DNA of 9,689 nucleotides from the NCBI GenBank assembly GCA_022360335.1, contig JAKSCZ010000348.1, positions 1 to 9,689 on the forward strand, written 5' to 3'. The stretch comes from Pseudomonadota bacterium. GTDB taxonomy: Bacteria; Pseudomonadota; Gammaproteobacteria; Steroidobacterales; Woeseiaceae. The notes beneath the pieces were generated by a model. It saw only the letters and a list, made by a program, of their open reading frames with translations, was not told the DNA's origin and ran no database searches. Both the position numbers and the translations under genes were made by a program. Below, one piece after another: positions 1 to 7,376 of the stretch; the stretch's first letter is position 1, and every line of letters begins with the position of its first letter.

Positions 1-2019
1 GACGCGCCAGCTGAAGCGGTCGATGCCGGAGAATCCGGGGTTCGGCGAGTACGTGACGGTACCGTCCGGGTTGATCGCGGACAGCGAGCCCGACGCGGGC
101 GCACTCGTCACCTCGCGCGTATAGGGCCCCGGACCGTCGGCGTCCTGGAAATCGAGCGTCACGACCACGGGTGTGCCGACTCCCGTGCCGACCTGCCGGT
201 CCGGCGCGACGGGCGGGGAATTGTCGGGCGTCTGGCGCCGGATCAGGACGACCCAGTCTTCGCCGGCATCGGCGGGCGGCGTCCCGAGCAGCACCGATCC
301 GGAGTCGACGAAGGATTCGACGCCGCCCTCGAAGCCGCCGGAGCGCGGGTTGTACCAGCGCTTCTCGAAGGTCTCGCCGCTCCCCGCCATCGTCAGCAAC
401 GGCCCGGGCGACGCGCTCGGCAGGTAGACGGCGTAGACCTCGCCGGCTTTCGCGAAGACCTCGGCGCCGCCGTGGACCGTATCCTCGCCCGTCACGAGCG
501 TGTCCGACGGGACCATCTCCCAGAAGGGCAGATTCTCCTCGACGAAGCTGCGCGCGTAACCCGCGTAGCGGAAGTACTCCTCGTACACGCGAAAATCGTC
601 GACCTCGGAATCGCCGAAACTCTTGAACATCTCGAAGCCGCCGCCCGAGAACAGCGCGTCCCAGAACGTCCGCTTGCGATACTCGTTGGCGCTGAGCTGG
701 TTCATGCCGATCGATTCGTCCAGCATCACCGGGACGACGTTGCCGGCCAGCGCCGCCTCGTTACGCAGGTATTCTATGGCGCCGCCGATATCGTCGGGCC
801 GCTGCCAGGTCTGGACGGACATGATGCCGAACCAGGCGTCGTCGAAGAACGGCGCCAGCGCCGACGTGTACGTATTGCCGTGCGGATGAACCGTGATCGG
901 GTGCCCGTAGGGGTCCGTCGCTTCGATGTAGTTCGCGAACTCGACGATCGTGTCGGGCGGCCACGGCAGGCCCAGGTTGTATTCCTCGCTGACGTTCCAT
1001 TGCAGCGCATTGAAATGGCCGAAGCGCGCCAGCATCTCACGATAGAACAGCTTGCGCTCGACGCCGAGCGTTGCAAGGTCGAGTTCCTCCCGGTTCGGCC
1101 GCGTCTTGTCGTTGAACACGAAATGCAGGAACAGGTCCTTGCGCTGCGCGTGCTCCAGGACGACCAGCCACTGGGCAAGCTTGCTGATGTCGTAGTGCAG
1201 GTTGTCGTTCGACGTCGACCCGTCCCTGTTGATGGACGGGTCGGAAAACGGCCAGGTGTCCTTGCCATCCGCGCCGATGTTCATCGGCATGAAGTAGATG
1301 GAATTGAGGGACATCGCGTTGAGATAGTTGAGCGCACCGATGATTCCACGGCCGTCGTTCGTGCCGGGGAGGTCCGGACTGTCCCAGTCGGGGTCGCCGG
1401 GCTGCCAGTCGACGTCGTGGTTGGCGTAGCTGTGCCACGCGAAGGGCGTGTTGTCGAATCCGTCGTAGCCGAGCAGGTTCTCCGGATTGTTCGTGCCGAG
1501 CTTGAGCCAGTAGCCGCCGTCGCGGAATTTCAAATAGTATTCGCCGACCGATTCGAGACGGCCGTCGCGATAAAAGCCCCGGGCGGCAGCGTCCACGTCC
1601 GCGACGGTGAACGTACCGCTGTCGCCGTCGAACGACGTCGGCGTACCCGCCGACGGGTCGAGATCGACTGCAAGCTGCGTTCCGGAGCGGAACGATGCCT
1701 GGTAGGTCCAGGTGCCCGTCTCATCGGGCGTAAAACGAACGCGCCACACCGAGCCGTTGCCGCCGCCGGCACCGTCGCCGTCGAAGAAGCCCGGAACCGA
1801 GTACGTTTTCGCGCCGCCCGGCGCCGTGAACAGCACCTGCAGGCGATAGTCGAGGAACGGATTGGGACCGGAATCGGACTCGTCGTGCGCCGGCCCCGTG
1901 AAATCGACCGTCACGGTCTCCCATTTTTGCAACTGGCCGCTGACTGTCGCGGCCACGGCATCGGGCGACGCAAAAGCGACAGCGACCAGCAACCCGGCGC
2001 AAATCCGATACCGTGACAT
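1..2019 (-). CDS. Secreted DUF5060-type glycoside hydrolase-like protein with cadherin/Ig-like tail (C-terminus cut by window)
   Basis: The reading frame is open from ATG at 2019 to the window edge, giving 673 visible residues and no stop. Residues 1-23 look like a Sec signal peptide: basic start MSRYR, a hydrophobic core, and a likely cut after AVA. Residues about 27-110 resemble the DUF5060 beta-sandwich (NPFLDYRL, FFDGDG, WRVRFTPDETGTW). Residues about 145-500 look like a TIM-barrel hydrolase of the DUF4038/apiosidase-like kind: YWLKLGTNNPENLLGYDGFDNT at the start, WNVSEE (341-346) as probable acid/base strand, and VMLDES (431-436, E435) as probable nucleophile strand. Residues about 515-595 resemble the small C-terminal beta domain often annotated as 'putative collagen-binding'. 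From about 600 a cadherin/Ig-like repeat begins (DGTVTYSPNPGFSGIDRFSW). The start is supported by a good ribosome site. The catalytic assignment is inference from motif position. The likely role is cleavage or binding of an extracellular polysaccharide. Whether the protein ends in a sorting signal cannot be seen. Confidence 0.85.
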   Translation of the reverse strand, partial: MSRYRICAGLLVAVAFASPDAVAATVSGQLQKWETVTVDFTGPAHDESDSGPNPFLDYRLQVLFTAPGGAKTYSVPGFFDGDGAGGGNGSVWRVRFTPDETGTWTYQASFRSGTQLAVDLDPSAGTPTSFDGDSGTFTVADVDAAARGFYRDGRLESVGEYYLKFRDGGYWLKLGTNNPENLLGYDGFDNTPFAWHSYANHDVDWQPGDPDWDSPDLPGTNDGRGIIGALNYLNAMSLNSIYFMPMNIGADGKDTWPFSDPSINRDGSTSNDNLHYDISKLAQWLVVLEHAQRKDLFLHFVFNDKTRPNREELDLATLGVERKLFYREMLARFGHFNALQWNVSEEYNLGLPWPPDTIVEFANYIEATDPYGHPITVHPHGNTYTSALAPFFDDAWFGIMSVQTWQRPDDIGGAIEYLRNEAALAGNVVPVMLDESIGMNQLSANEYRKRTFWDALFSGGGFEMFKSFGDSEVDDFRVYEEYFRYAGYARSFVEENLPFWEMVPSDTLVTGEDTVHGGAEVFAKAGEVYAVYLPSASPGPLLTMAGSGETFEKRWYNPRSGGFEGGVESFVDSGSVLLGTPPADAGEDWVVLIRRQTPDNSPPVAPDRQVGTGVGTPVVVTLDFQDADGPGPYTREVTSAPASGSLSAINPDGTVTYSPNPGFSGIDRFSWRV
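1216..1243. repeat. Perfect 10-bp inverted repeat inside the secreted hydrolase gene
   Basis: CGACCCGTCC (1216-1225) and its exact reverse complement GGACGGGTCG (1234-1243) flank an 8-nt loop. It encodes the DPSINRDGS part of the barrel. No T-run follows on either strand, so it is not a classical terminator. Confidence 0.6.
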
Positions 2020-2125
2020 CAGTTCCCTTCGACAGTGAGCGTTGTTCTGTTGTTCGAGTTCTCGTGCTGCGGCAAGTCTACACCACAGGTACCGCGGTGC
2101 CAGTGTCGGGGAGGCTTATGTCAAG
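2020..2125 (-). promoter_or_regulatory. Intergenic gap with promoter-like boxes upstream of the secreted hydrolase
   Basis: This is the only real gap in the window, between the second amidotransferase and the secreted hydrolase. Read on the minus strand it holds a perfect TTGACA (2124-2119), but no good -10 box lies 16-18 nt downstream. It also holds TGGCAC (2102-2097), the -24 half of a sigma-54 promoter, whose -12 half at the right distance is only TACCT instead of TTGCW. A weak CTGGCA (2103-2098), 17 nt, TAGACT (2080-2075) pair is also possible. No T-tract terminator was seen. A separate promoter for the hydrolase is plausible but unproven. Confidence 0.3.
2024..2029 (-). promoter_or_regulatory. 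Ribosome binding site of the secreted hydrolase
   Basis: AAGGGA on the minus strand sits 4 nt before the ATG at 2019 (AAGGG is 5 nt away). It fixes the start that also gives a complete signal peptide. Confidence 0.65.
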
Positions 2126-4051
2126 TCAGTTTCGCTGCACGATTTCCCGCAGCGAATCCGACACGGAATCGACCGATTCGCCCTCGAAGTAGATACGCTG
2201 CAGCAGTTCGAGATTGAGCAGGATCCAGAGCCGGTAGCTGTGATCGGTCTTGCCCGCGATGTGCTCGGACACGATGCCGTCGATGGCCGCCTGCTCGAAT
2301 ATCCCGAGTTGCGCGAAGCGCGCGTCGCCGAGCAGTGCTTCGAGCACACCGGACAGATCCGAGCGCATCCACGCACCCAGCGGGAACCCGAAACCCTGCT
2401 TCGGGCGCTTCACCACCTCCTGCGGGAGGTACCGGCCCGCGACCCTGCGCAGCAGGTACTTGAGCCGTCCCCGTTTCAGTTTGAGGCCCGCGGGCAGCCG
2501 GGCGGCGAATTCGACGAGCTTGTAGTCGACGAACGGAGCCCGCACCTCGAGGGAATGGGCCATGGACATCCGGTCGCCGATGACGAGATTGTGATCGGGT
2601 ACCCGCGTCATCAGGTCGGTGTGCAGCATCCGGTTGACGAGATCGTCGGAATCGGTCGCATCGAAGTGCGCGAGAATCTTGTCGATCGACGCGTAGTCCT
2701 CGATGCGCTCGCGCGCGTTCCCGGTGAACAGCCGTTCCTTCGCTTCCGGCGTGAAGCGCAGGAAACTCATGCTCTCGGCATAGCGTTCGCCCGCCGAGAA
2801 CCTCGACATGGCGTGAACCCATGCCGCCTTCTGGGCGACGCTCTTGTAGGCGAAGGTCTCCGGGACGGCGCTGATCGCGCGTTTCATGACGGTCTCGCGG
2901 AACCACCTCGGCAGCAGACAGTAGAAATCGACGACCCGTTGCCCCGCATACCGATCGTAACCGGCGAAGCTCTCGTCGGCGCCGTCGCCGCTCAGGACGA
3001 CCTTGACGGTCTCGCGCGCGAGCCGCGAAACGAGGTAGAGGCCGACGCCGTACGGATCGGCGGGTTCGTCCATGTGATACAACATGCGCGGCAGGAGGCT
3101 GACCAGGTTCGCCTGCACCACCTTTTCGTGATGCTCCATCCCGTACTTCCGCGCCACCGCCCTCGCCGCCGGCAGCTCGTTGAAGCTGCGCTCCTGGACG
3201 CCGATCGAGAATACGGGAACGGGATCCTTCGTCGATTCGGCCATCATCGCGGCGACGGTCGTCGAGTCGATGCCGCCGCTCAGGAAGCTGCCGACCCGGA
3301 CGTCGCTCAGGAGATGCGATTCGACCGTATCCGCAAGCAGCGCATCGAGTCGCCCCGCCAGCTCGCGCTCGCCGCCATCGTGCTCCGGTACGAACGACAG
3401 GGACCAGTACTTGCGCAGCGCCAGGTTGCCCTGCCGGAGCCGCAACGTCGTCGCTGCCGGCAATTTGTTCGCCCCGGCGAACAGCGAATAGTGATCGGGC
3501 ATGAAGCGAAGGGACATGTAGTGCCACAGACCTTCGAGACAGAGCTCCGGCTGCAACAGGCCCGAAGCGAACAGGCCCTTGATCTCCGAGGAGAACGCGA
3601 AATTCTCGCCGTCGAAAAGGTAGTAAAGCGGCTTCTGGCCCATGTGGTCCCGCGCGAGCAGCAAGCTCCGATCGCGCTCGTCCCAGATCGCAAACGCGAA
3701 CATGCCCTGCAGGTGTTCCACGCAGCGCTCGCCGTATTCCTCGTAGAGATGGAGGATGACCTCGACGTCCGTGCGTGTCCTGAATTCGTGCCCTCTGGCA
3801 ACGAGGTCGTCGCGCAGGCCGGGGCTGTTGTAGATCTCGCCGTTGCAGACCAGTTGCAGGGTTTCGTCTTCGTTCGCAATCGGCTGCGCACCGCCTTCCA
3901 GGTCGATGATGCTCAGTCTCGTGTGACCGAGGGCGACCGGCCCCGACTCGAACCACCCCTCCCCGTCGGGGCCCCGGTGAGACAGCGCCGCCGTCATGCC
4001 GCGGATGGAACCCCGGCCTGACGGCGAGTAGATACCGGCTATTCCGCACAT
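2126..4051 (-). CDS. asnB: AsnB-type glutamine-dependent amidotransferase, divergent subtype
   Basis: This 641-residue protein has the asparagine synthase (glutamine-hydrolysing) architecture. The N-terminal class II glutaminase domain (about 2-210) has Cys2 as nucleophile in MCGIAG, RGPDGEG (26-32), RLSIID (45-50), NGEIYN (70-75) and D95. The ATP-pyrophosphatase synthetase domain has the PP-loop SGGIDS (258-263), SGDGADE (354-360) and a lysine in PKQGFGFP (K551). The start at 4051 is firm because Cys must follow Met; the frame is open much further upstream, but that part is antisense-frame noise over the epimerase gene. In place of the usual LTKVDRMSM it has LVIGDRMSMAHSLE (489-502), marking a subtype different from the other amidotransferase here. 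No clear Shine-Dalgarno sequence precedes it; the gene lies 23 nt after the epimerase and is probably coupled to it. In glycan clusters such enzymes may amidate a sugar carboxylate rather than make asparagine; the substrate here is unknown. Confidence 0.93.
   Translation of the reverse strand: MCGIAGIYSPSGRGSIRGMTAALSHRGPDGEGWFESGPVALGHTRLSIIDLEGGAQPIANEDETLQLVCNGEIYNSPGLRDDLVARGHEFRTRTDVEVILHLYEEYGERCVEHLQGMFAFAIWDERDRSLLLARDHMGQKPLYYLFDGENFAFSSEIKGLFASGLLQPELCLEGLWHYMSLRFMPDHYSLFAGANKLPAATTLRLRQGNLALRKYWSLSFVPEHDGGERELAGRLDALLADTVESHLLSDVRVGSFLSGGIDSTTVAAMMAESTKDPVPVFSIGVQERSFNELPAARAVARKYGMEHHEKVVQANLVSLLPRMLYHMDEPADPYGVGLYLVSRLARETVKVVLSGDGADESFAGYDRYAGQRVVDFYCLLPRWFRETVMKRAISAVPETFAYKSVAQKAAWVHAMSRFSAGERYAESMSFLRFTPEAKERLFTGNARERIEDYASIDKILAHFDATDSDDLVNRMLHTDLMTRVPDHNLVIGDRMSMAHSLEVRAPFVDYKLVEFAARLPAGLKLKRGRLKYLLRRVAGRYLPQEVVKRPKQGFGFPLGAWMRSDLSGVLEALLGDARFAQLGIFEQAAIDGIVSEHIAGKTDHSYRLWILLNLELLQRIYFEGESVDSVSDSLREIVQRN
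3011..3038. repeat. 28-nt exact repeat, copy in the second amidotransferase gene
   Basis: These 28 bases are identical to 8214-8241 in the other amidotransferase gene. They encode LVSRLARE just before SGDGADE and contain the 12-nt palindrome CTCGCGCGCGAG. Confidence 0.8.
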
Positions 4052-4074
4052 AGCGTCTGCACGCGCCCGACCGG

Positions 4075-5061
4075 TTACAATCGTCCGTCTTCGGCGAACG
4101 CCTCGGCCGTCCGCCGCAAGCCGTCGGCGATATCGACCTTCGGCTCGAAGCCGAGCAGCCCGCGCGCCTTGCCGATGTCGAAAGCCGACGACTCGGTAAA
4201 GAACTTGAGGCTCCTCGTCGAGAACGGCGGTTCCTTGCCGAGGACCCCGAAAAGCTTCTCGACCAGGTAACACGCGGGCGCCATGACCGCCAGTGGAACC
4301 GTCTTCGGACGAAAGTCCGTGCCCACGGCCCGGGCGGCCTCCTCGATCAGCTCGTCGAGCGGCAGTGCCGCGCCGGCGCCGACGATGATCGTCTCGCCGT
4401 TCAGTCCGGCGGTTCGGGCCGCCAGCTCGAACGCTTCGAGCATGTCGGCGATGTAAACCGGGTGGCGGTACGTCTTGCCGAAACCGACCTTGATGAATCG
4501 CCGGCGCTTGATCGCCTGCAGCAGCTTCAGCGTCCGCATGCAGCGGGGCCCGTAGACCCAGGCCGGCCGGAGAATGACGTAGTCGATCGCATCGCCGCTC
4601 TCCCGGAGCGCCCGTTCGCCGGCGAGCTTGGTCTTCTCGTACGTGATCGTCGGCCGGCAGTCGGTCTCCTCGTCCGCCGGCAGGCTCGCCAGACGGCCGA
4701 ATACCCCGACGCTGCTGCAGTGCACCAGGCGGCCGACCTCGTGCCGTTCGCACAGCCCCGCGATCGTCCGTACGGCTTCGACGTTCGTCTCCTCATAGAA
4801 CGACTCGGGCATGCTGACTTCGAGGTGCGCGCTGGCCAGGTGAAACACCACCTGTTGCCCCCGGATCAGCGAATCGAGGAGACCGCCGTCCCTGACGTCA
4901 CCCTCGACGAGCGAGCAATCGGGATTGCCGGCCTGGTGCGCCAGCCGCTCGACGTGAATGTCGAGGGCCGTGACCTTGCGCCCTCTGCGAAGCTGGTCGT
5001 CGACGAGGTGGCTGCCGATGAATCCGCCCGCGCCGGTCACCAGCACGCGTTCGACGTTCAT
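4075..5061 (-). CDS. NAD(P)-dependent epimerase/dehydratase (extended SDR)
   Basis: This 328-residue cytoplasmic enzyme of the extended short-chain dehydrogenase/reductase family has the usual length for sugar-nucleotide epimerases. The N-terminal Rossmann motif TGAGGFIG is at 9-16, an acidic D34 ends beta-2 (ALDIH), EGDVRD (53-58) contacts the adenine, HLAS (74-77) and CSSVGVFG (115-122) follow, and the catalytic pair is Y141 and K145 (TYEKTK). LRPAWVYGP follows the active site as in UDP-sugar epimerases and 3-beta-HSD-like relatives. The start overlaps the methyltransferase stop (TGATG) and has AGGAG 9 nt upstream (5075-5071). It probably works on a nucleotide-activated or lipid-linked sugar for the glycan made by this operon. 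Which sugar, and whether the reaction is epimerisation, dehydration or reduction, cannot be told from sequence alone. Confidence 0.93.
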   Translation of the reverse strand: MNVERVLVTGAGGFIGSHLVDDQLRRGRKVTALDIHVERLAHQAGNPDCSLVEGDVRDGGLLDSLIRGQQVVFHLASAHLEVSMPESFYEETNVEAVRTIAGLCERHEVGRLVHCSSVGVFGRLASLPADEETDCRPTITYEKTKLAGERALRESGDAIDYVILRPAWVYGPRCMRTLKLLQAIKRRRFIKVGFGKTYRHPVYIADMLEAFELAARTAGLNGETIIVGAGAALPLDELIEEAARAVGTDFRPKTVPLAVMAPACYLVEKLFGVLGKEPPFSTRSLKFFTESSAFDIGKARGLLGFEPKVDIADGLRRTAEAFAEDGRL

Positions 5062-5873
5062 CAGGCATTGCTCCTGCGTCCCTCGACGACGACGACGTAG
5101 CCCTCCGCAAAGAACAGCAGCGCGTCGAGCCGCGAGATCAGCCAGTAGACCGGATAGATGATGCTGTAGATCTTGTACGACTTACCCACCGACTTCACCT
5201 GGTCCCTGGTCGCCGGTGCGATCTGGCCCTGCTCGACCTCGGCCTCGCTGCGTTTGGCAAGGATCTTGACGTAGAGAAAGTTGATGGTCAGTTCCAGAAA
5301 CTCGGTGAAGAACTTCGAGAAAGTGCTTGTTTTTGTTGGTTCAACCTGACTCTGCCGAAGTATATCGTTCATCTCGGCGATGGTCAGGCCGACGCGCGAA
5401 TGTCCGTACTCCTCCGGCGTCATGCCGACCGCATGCTTGATCTTGACGACGATCTTGTCCTCGTCGCCGTTCGGCACCGTGCAGATGACCTGTGCGCCCG
5501 GTTTTGCGATCCTGCCGATCTCGCGGCTGAATGCCGTGCAATCGTCCAGGTGCTCGTGCACGTCGATCGTTACGATGCGATCGAAGCTCGCCGATTCGTA
5601 GCCCAGGTCGCCGTCCGGCACGAAGGCGACTTCCTGGTCCAGCAGTTCGCTCATCTCCTCGACGCAGGTGTCTTCGAGATCCGCGAACGACCAGTCGCCG
5701 CCGAGCTCGCGCAAACAATGGTTCATGGCGCCGTTGTTGTCGCCGCAGGTGACCAGCAGGCATTTCTCGCCGTCGCGGATTTCGCCCAGGTGGCGTTTCA
5801 ACACGCCGTAGCGCATCTTCTTCTTGAGCGATTTGTTGAACATTTTCAGTTGCCAGGGGGTTTCGGCATTCAT
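5061..5873 (-). CDS. Class I SAM-dependent methyltransferase
   Basis: This 270-residue protein has a Methyltransf_11-like Rossmann core. Motif I is the divergent LLVTCGDNNGAM (39-50) instead of a glycine-rich GxGxG. The acidic end of beta-2 is in FADLED (63-68). SFDRIVTIDVHEHLDD (96-111) covers motif II and the following helix, and GAQVICTVPNGD (126-137) is the next strand. The N-terminus is basic (KMFNKSLKKKMRYGVLKRH). The C-terminus has a hydrophobic stretch, about 234-263 (IYSIIYPVYWLISR, ALLFFAEGYVVVV), that might sit on the membrane, as expected for an enzyme acting on lipid-linked glycan; this is inference. The start overlaps the oxidoreductase stop as ATGA and has GGAG 9 nt upstream (5886-5883). 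It probably methylates a sugar or related group of the surface glycan; target atom and substrate are unknown. Confidence 0.88.
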   Translation of the reverse strand: MNAETPWQLKMFNKSLKKKMRYGVLKRHLGEIRDGEKCLLVTCGDNNGAMNHCLRELGGDWSFADLEDTCVEEMSELLDQEVAFVPDGDLGYESASFDRIVTIDVHEHLDDCTAFSREIGRIAKPGAQVICTVPNGDEDKIVVKIKHAVGMTPEEYGHSRVGLTIAEMNDILRQSQVEPTKTSTFSKFFTEFLELTINFLYVKILAKRSEAEVEQGQIAPATRDQVKSVGKSYKIYSIIYPVYWLISRLDALLFFAEGYVVVVEGRRSNA

Positions 5874-7372
5874 GGGTCGGGACTCCAGTTGCTATCCAAT
5901 TCGCGAGCCAGCAACGCCAGCTCTTCTTCAATCCTGCCTTCGGGCCACGCGAAGATATCACTAATTCGCGGTGCGACTTCGTTGGCGTACTCGGGGTCTT
6001 CCCAGAAGTCCGTGCGCCGAAAGACAATGTCACGCAGGTTGGTGGCGGATTCGTTGCGGACCAGGCGTTCGATACCGCCGGTCCATTGCGAACCGCCGGC
6101 GGTTCCGCCGAGCCGGTCGCGGGTCCATTGCCGCCTGGCGGCCGGCCTCGGTAATTCTCGGCGCGGCGTGTTCCGGGACCCGCCGAATATTCTGTCAAGC
6201 GTCGTCGCGGCGACGAGACGCGCCGTCGTGAATTTGACGCCGGCGACGCTGAACAGCCCGGCCATGCCATCGCGGCGCGCATGGTCGACGACGACGGGAT
6301 GCCTCGCGATCTCGGGTGAGCCGGGGGCCGCCGCCGGCAACAGCCCCGCGAAGACGCGCTCGACGTCGCCGAAGCCGATATCCAGGCCGGGAACCGCCGC
6401 GTTGATGCCGTCCAGCATGGCGCCCAGTTGTCGCGCCGACGGCACCGGCTCGTCGATCGAACCCGTCCATTCCGCGTGGCCCGTCCCGACGAGTATCCTG
6501 CCTTTCCACGGATGAGCGAAATAGGTCGCGGCGCCGGGACCCGGCGGCGTTACGGCCAGCGCGGCCCCGGACAAGGCCGGGCGGTCGATCAGCACGTTCC
6601 AGGCGAGCGAGGGCCACGACCAGTCCTGCCGCGAACCGAGCAGCCGGCCGGCGAGCCGGGGAGCCCACGGTCCCGCCGCATTCACGACCACCGGCGCATC
6701 GAACGTGTACTCCGTGCCCGCATTCCTGTCCACGGCGCGCACGCCGGCCACGCGGCCGTTCTTCGATTCGAGGGCAAGGACTTCCGTGTAGTTCAGGATG
6801 TCGGCGCCGTACTCGGCGGCCCAGCGCATCAGCTCGATGATCAGCCGCTGCGAATCCGGGACCGCACCGTCGTACCACAGGGCCGCGCCTTGCAGATTCC
6901 TTTCGTTCACGCGCAAAAAGCGCTCCTTCGTCTGCGCCGCCGAAAGGACCCGGCCCGCGGGAATATGCCGCTCGTCCGGCAAACCCGCGTTGCGCCGCAG
7001 CGACAATACGTCGTTCGCCGCGAGCGCGAGCCGCAGGATCGACGGCCGCTTCAGGCCCCTGCCGTACAACGGCATCATGCACGCGATCGGCCTGACGAAG
7101 TCGGGAAACGACGCGAGAAACCAGCGCCGCTCACGGACCGACTGCCGGTGCCGGCGCAGGTCGGCGGACTGCAGGTAACGCAGCCCCCCGTGGATCGTCC
7201 GCAGATTGTTGAAGCTGGTGGCCGCGCCGAAATCGTCGCGTTCGAGGAGCAGGGGTTTCAGACCGCGAAACACGGCTTCGAGCGCGACCATGCCGCCGTA
7301 GATTCCGCCGCCGACGACGGCGACGTCGTAGCGCTTGCGCGCGAACTCGTCCGGGCTGCGGTGAATCGTCAT
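5870..7372 (-). CDS. FAD-dependent oxidoreductase, GlpD/DAO-like
   Basis: This 500-residue protein resembles aerobic glycerol-3-phosphate dehydrogenase and the DAO family. FAD-binding motif VVGGGIYG is at 19-26, LLLERDDFGAATS (41-53) binds the ribose and flavin, and IHGGLRYLQ (60-68) is the GlpD signature. VNAAGPWAPRL (230-240) and VAGVKFTTAR (376-385, K380) complete the FAD/substrate core. Two things differ from GlpD: the usual GVRP motif reads GLLP (343-346), losing an active-site arginine, and the C-terminal helical domain after about 400 is short and begins with a low-complexity linker containing QWT twice. I chose the ATG at 7372 because AGGAAAGG lies 7 nt upstream; a GTG at 7396 in the same frame would add 8 residues and overlap the preceding gene. 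In this operon it may oxidise a phosphoglycerol- or hydroxyacid-like group of the glycan rather than serve lipid metabolism; that is inference. Confidence 0.88.
   Translation of the reverse strand: MTIHRSPDEFARKRYDVAVVGGGIYGGMVALEAVFRGLKPLLLERDDFGAATSFNNLRTIHGGLRYLQSADLRRHRQSVRERRWFLASFPDFVRPIACMMPLYGRGLKRPSILRLALAANDVLSLRRNAGLPDERHIPAGRVLSAAQTKERFLRVNERNLQGAALWYDGAVPDSQRLIIELMRWAAEYGADILNYTEVLALESKNGRVAGVRAVDRNAGTEYTFDAPVVVNAAGPWAPRLAGRLLGSRQDWSWPSLAWNVLIDRPALSGAALAVTPPGPGAATYFAHPWKGRILVGTGHAEWTGSIDEPVPSARQLGAMLDGINAAVPGLDIGFGDVERVFAGLLPAAAPGSPEIARHPVVVDHARRDGMAGLFSVAGVKFTTARLVAATTLDRIFGGSRNTPRRELPRPAARRQWTRDRLGGTAGGSQWTGGIERLVRNESATNLRDIVFRRTDFWEDPEYANEVAPRISDIFAWPEGRIEEELALLARELDSNWSPDP
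6090..6105. repeat. 16-nt perfect palindrome inside the oxidoreductase gene
   Basis: GAACCGCC followed directly by its reverse complement GGCGGTTC. It lies in the sequence for the low-complexity linker of the oxidoreductase, flanked by two copies of GGTCCATTGC (6080-6089 and 6122-6131). It may be a by-product of GC-rich linker codons. Confidence 0.6.
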
Positions 7373-7376
7373 GGCG

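Noticed and set aside
472..2016. 514-codon plus-strand open frame over the secreted hydrolase
   Set aside because: Lies opposite a well-supported gene; the arginine/valine-rich product shows no domain. It is a mirror of GC-rich codon bias.
2415..2430. ACCTCC-TGCG-GGAGGT hairpin as a terminator
   Set aside because: Only a 6-bp stem, inside the amidotransferase coding sequence, with no T-run after it.
2042..4021. 659-codon plus-strand open frame over the second amidotransferase
   Set aside because: Antisense to a gene with complete catalytic motifs; its product has no recognisable domain.
4052..4753. Upstream extension of the second amidotransferase into an 875-residue fusion
   Set aside because: The extra part overlaps the epimerase gene in another frame and has no domain; class II glutaminases need Cys right after the initiator Met, which fixes the start at 4051.
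5400..6515. 371-codon plus-strand open frame spanning methyltransferase and oxidoreductase
   Set aside because: Crosses two supported minus-strand genes and has no domain or plausible start signal.
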